Shown here: positions 63,503-64,000 of the stretch, one piece after another
Layout of the letters: every line of letters starts with the position of its first letter
Position numbering within the stretch: the stretch's first letter is position 1
DNA from: Burkholderiales bacterium GJ-E10
Lineage (GTDB): Bacteria; Pseudomonadota; Gammaproteobacteria; Burkholderiales; Burkholderiaceae_F
Direction: 5' to 3'
DNA: 64,000 nt
NCBI GenBank assembly: GCA_000828975.1
Contig: AP014683.1
Coordinates: forward strand, 1,755,700 to 1,819,699
The notes under the pieces: generated by a model
Databases searched by the model: none
The model's input: only the letters and a program-made list of their open reading frames with translations
Told to the model about the DNA's origin: nothing
Made by a program: the position numbers and the translations under genes

Positions 63503-64000
63503 TCAGGCAGAAGGGCGAGGCGTGTGGCAGCACACCTGCCCGGTGTCGTCGAATCTGACTTGGCAGTTCACCACCAGGGTATCCCGGAGCCGCTTTCTGG
63601 CGCGCAGCAGGCGGGACTTTGCGGCGGCCAGGGTGAGCTGGTTGGCTTCTGCATAAGCCCGCACGGTCTGCCCTTGAAGGTCACAGGCCTCAATGATGTG
63701 TCGGTCTTCGACATCCAGCGCTGGAAGGTTGCGTTCCACACACGCATCGAGTTCATCGACTGGCACCCGCTCTGAAGCAGGGGAAGCGGCCAAGGTTTCG
63801 GCCAATTCATCCGACAGTTCGGCATGGGGCTTTGCCAGGCGGGCTGCATCGATCAGGGCATTGCGCGCCACCTGAAACAGCCACGCCCTTGAGTTCTCCA
63901 GTGAGCAGAAGTCTTTGCCTTGACGCATGGCTTTGAGGAAAACGTCCTGCAGCAGGTCTTCGGCGGCATGGCGGTCTGGGGCGCGAAGGATCAAGAAGGC
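63503..64000 (-). CDS. ECF-type RNA polymerase sigma factor, N-terminus outside window
   Basis: 166 visible residues. Region 2 contains HAAEDLLQDVFLKAMRQ and the DNA-melting NSRAWLFQVARNALIDAARL. Region 4 has EACDLQGQTVRAYAEANQLTLAAAKSRLLRARKRL. The C-terminus ends with CQVRFDDTGQVCCHTP, a small Cys cluster that could sense metal or thiol. The true start lies beyond base 64000. It heads the run permease - thioredoxin - rhodanese - OsmC - DUF2789 - CDF and is the likely regulator of it. Confidence 0.9.
   Translation of the reverse strand, partial: AFLILRAPDRHAAEDLLQDVFLKAMRQGKDFCSLENSRAWLFQVARNALIDAARLAKPHAELSDELAETLAASPASERVPVDELDACVERNLPALDVEDRHIIEACDLQGQTVRAYAEANQLTLAAAKSRLLRARKRLRDTLVVNCQVRFDDTGQVCCHTPRPSA

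Overview
The window is a GC-rich, densely packed bacterial chromosome segment that looks betaproteobacterial, most likely Burkholderiales. The support is the glnA / DUF4124-type gene / ntrB / ntrC order, a QueE with the CX14CX2C cluster motif, a separate aceE-aceF-lpdA operon, classical two-domain ArgA, YggX, a PEP-CTERM protein, and the absence of enteric gene order. The species cannot be named from sequence reading alone. No rRNA, convincing tRNA or CRISPR array was found.

Bases 1-47700 are mostly core genome. In order: the end of a cytochrome c peroxidase; a six-repeat kelch lipoprotein; hrpA divergent from argA and yggX; a tightly overlapping queuosine set (a three-domain QueD-like protein, queE, a chorismate lyase-like gene); rpiA; a pyruvate dehydrogenase operon aceE-aceF-GNAT-lpdA; the phosphate transporter pstSCAB (no phoU) with a terminator hairpin after pstS; xthA; an unusual secreted protein with an internal PEP-CTERM sorting signal; the nitrogen control block glnA-(DUF4124)-ntrB-ntrC with a readable sigma-54 promoter and NtrC site; a Ser/Thr kinase - PP2C phosphatase - rph - rdgB - hemW operon; yicC-gmk; a tripartite heavy-metal RND efflux operon; an EamA exporter and a quinone oxidoreductase.

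Two transposition events are well resolved. Between gmk and the efflux operon a 641-bp element with 14-bp inverted ends and a TA duplication at CTAG (IS630/Tc1-like, apparently non-coding) was itself invaded by a 2435-bp IS66-family element with 8-bp target duplications (CACCCTTC). A second, different IS66-family element (2963 bp, duplication CGGCGTTC) split the fourth codon of a mer-operon gene.

Bases from about 48960 to the end are accessory. They hold a SOUL/Arg-rich gene pair at the border, then a probable regulatory/toxin-antitoxin island (two AlpA-like DNA-binding proteins, an orphan AbiEi-type antitoxin with a decayed duplicate of its 3' end, an Xre-ImmA/IrrE protein overlapping a PIN-domain gene). 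They continue with a SulP transporter, a tandem universal stress protein and a small frameshifted gene, then a mercury operon (merR, merT, merP, GDCCVxC gene) that lacks merA, YnfA, and a co-directional run of ECF sigma factor (cut by the window end), permease, thioredoxin-like protein, rhodanese, OsmC, DUF2789 and cation diffusion facilitator. Many accessory genes overlap by 1-20 bases or have gaps under 15 bases, which implies coupled expression.
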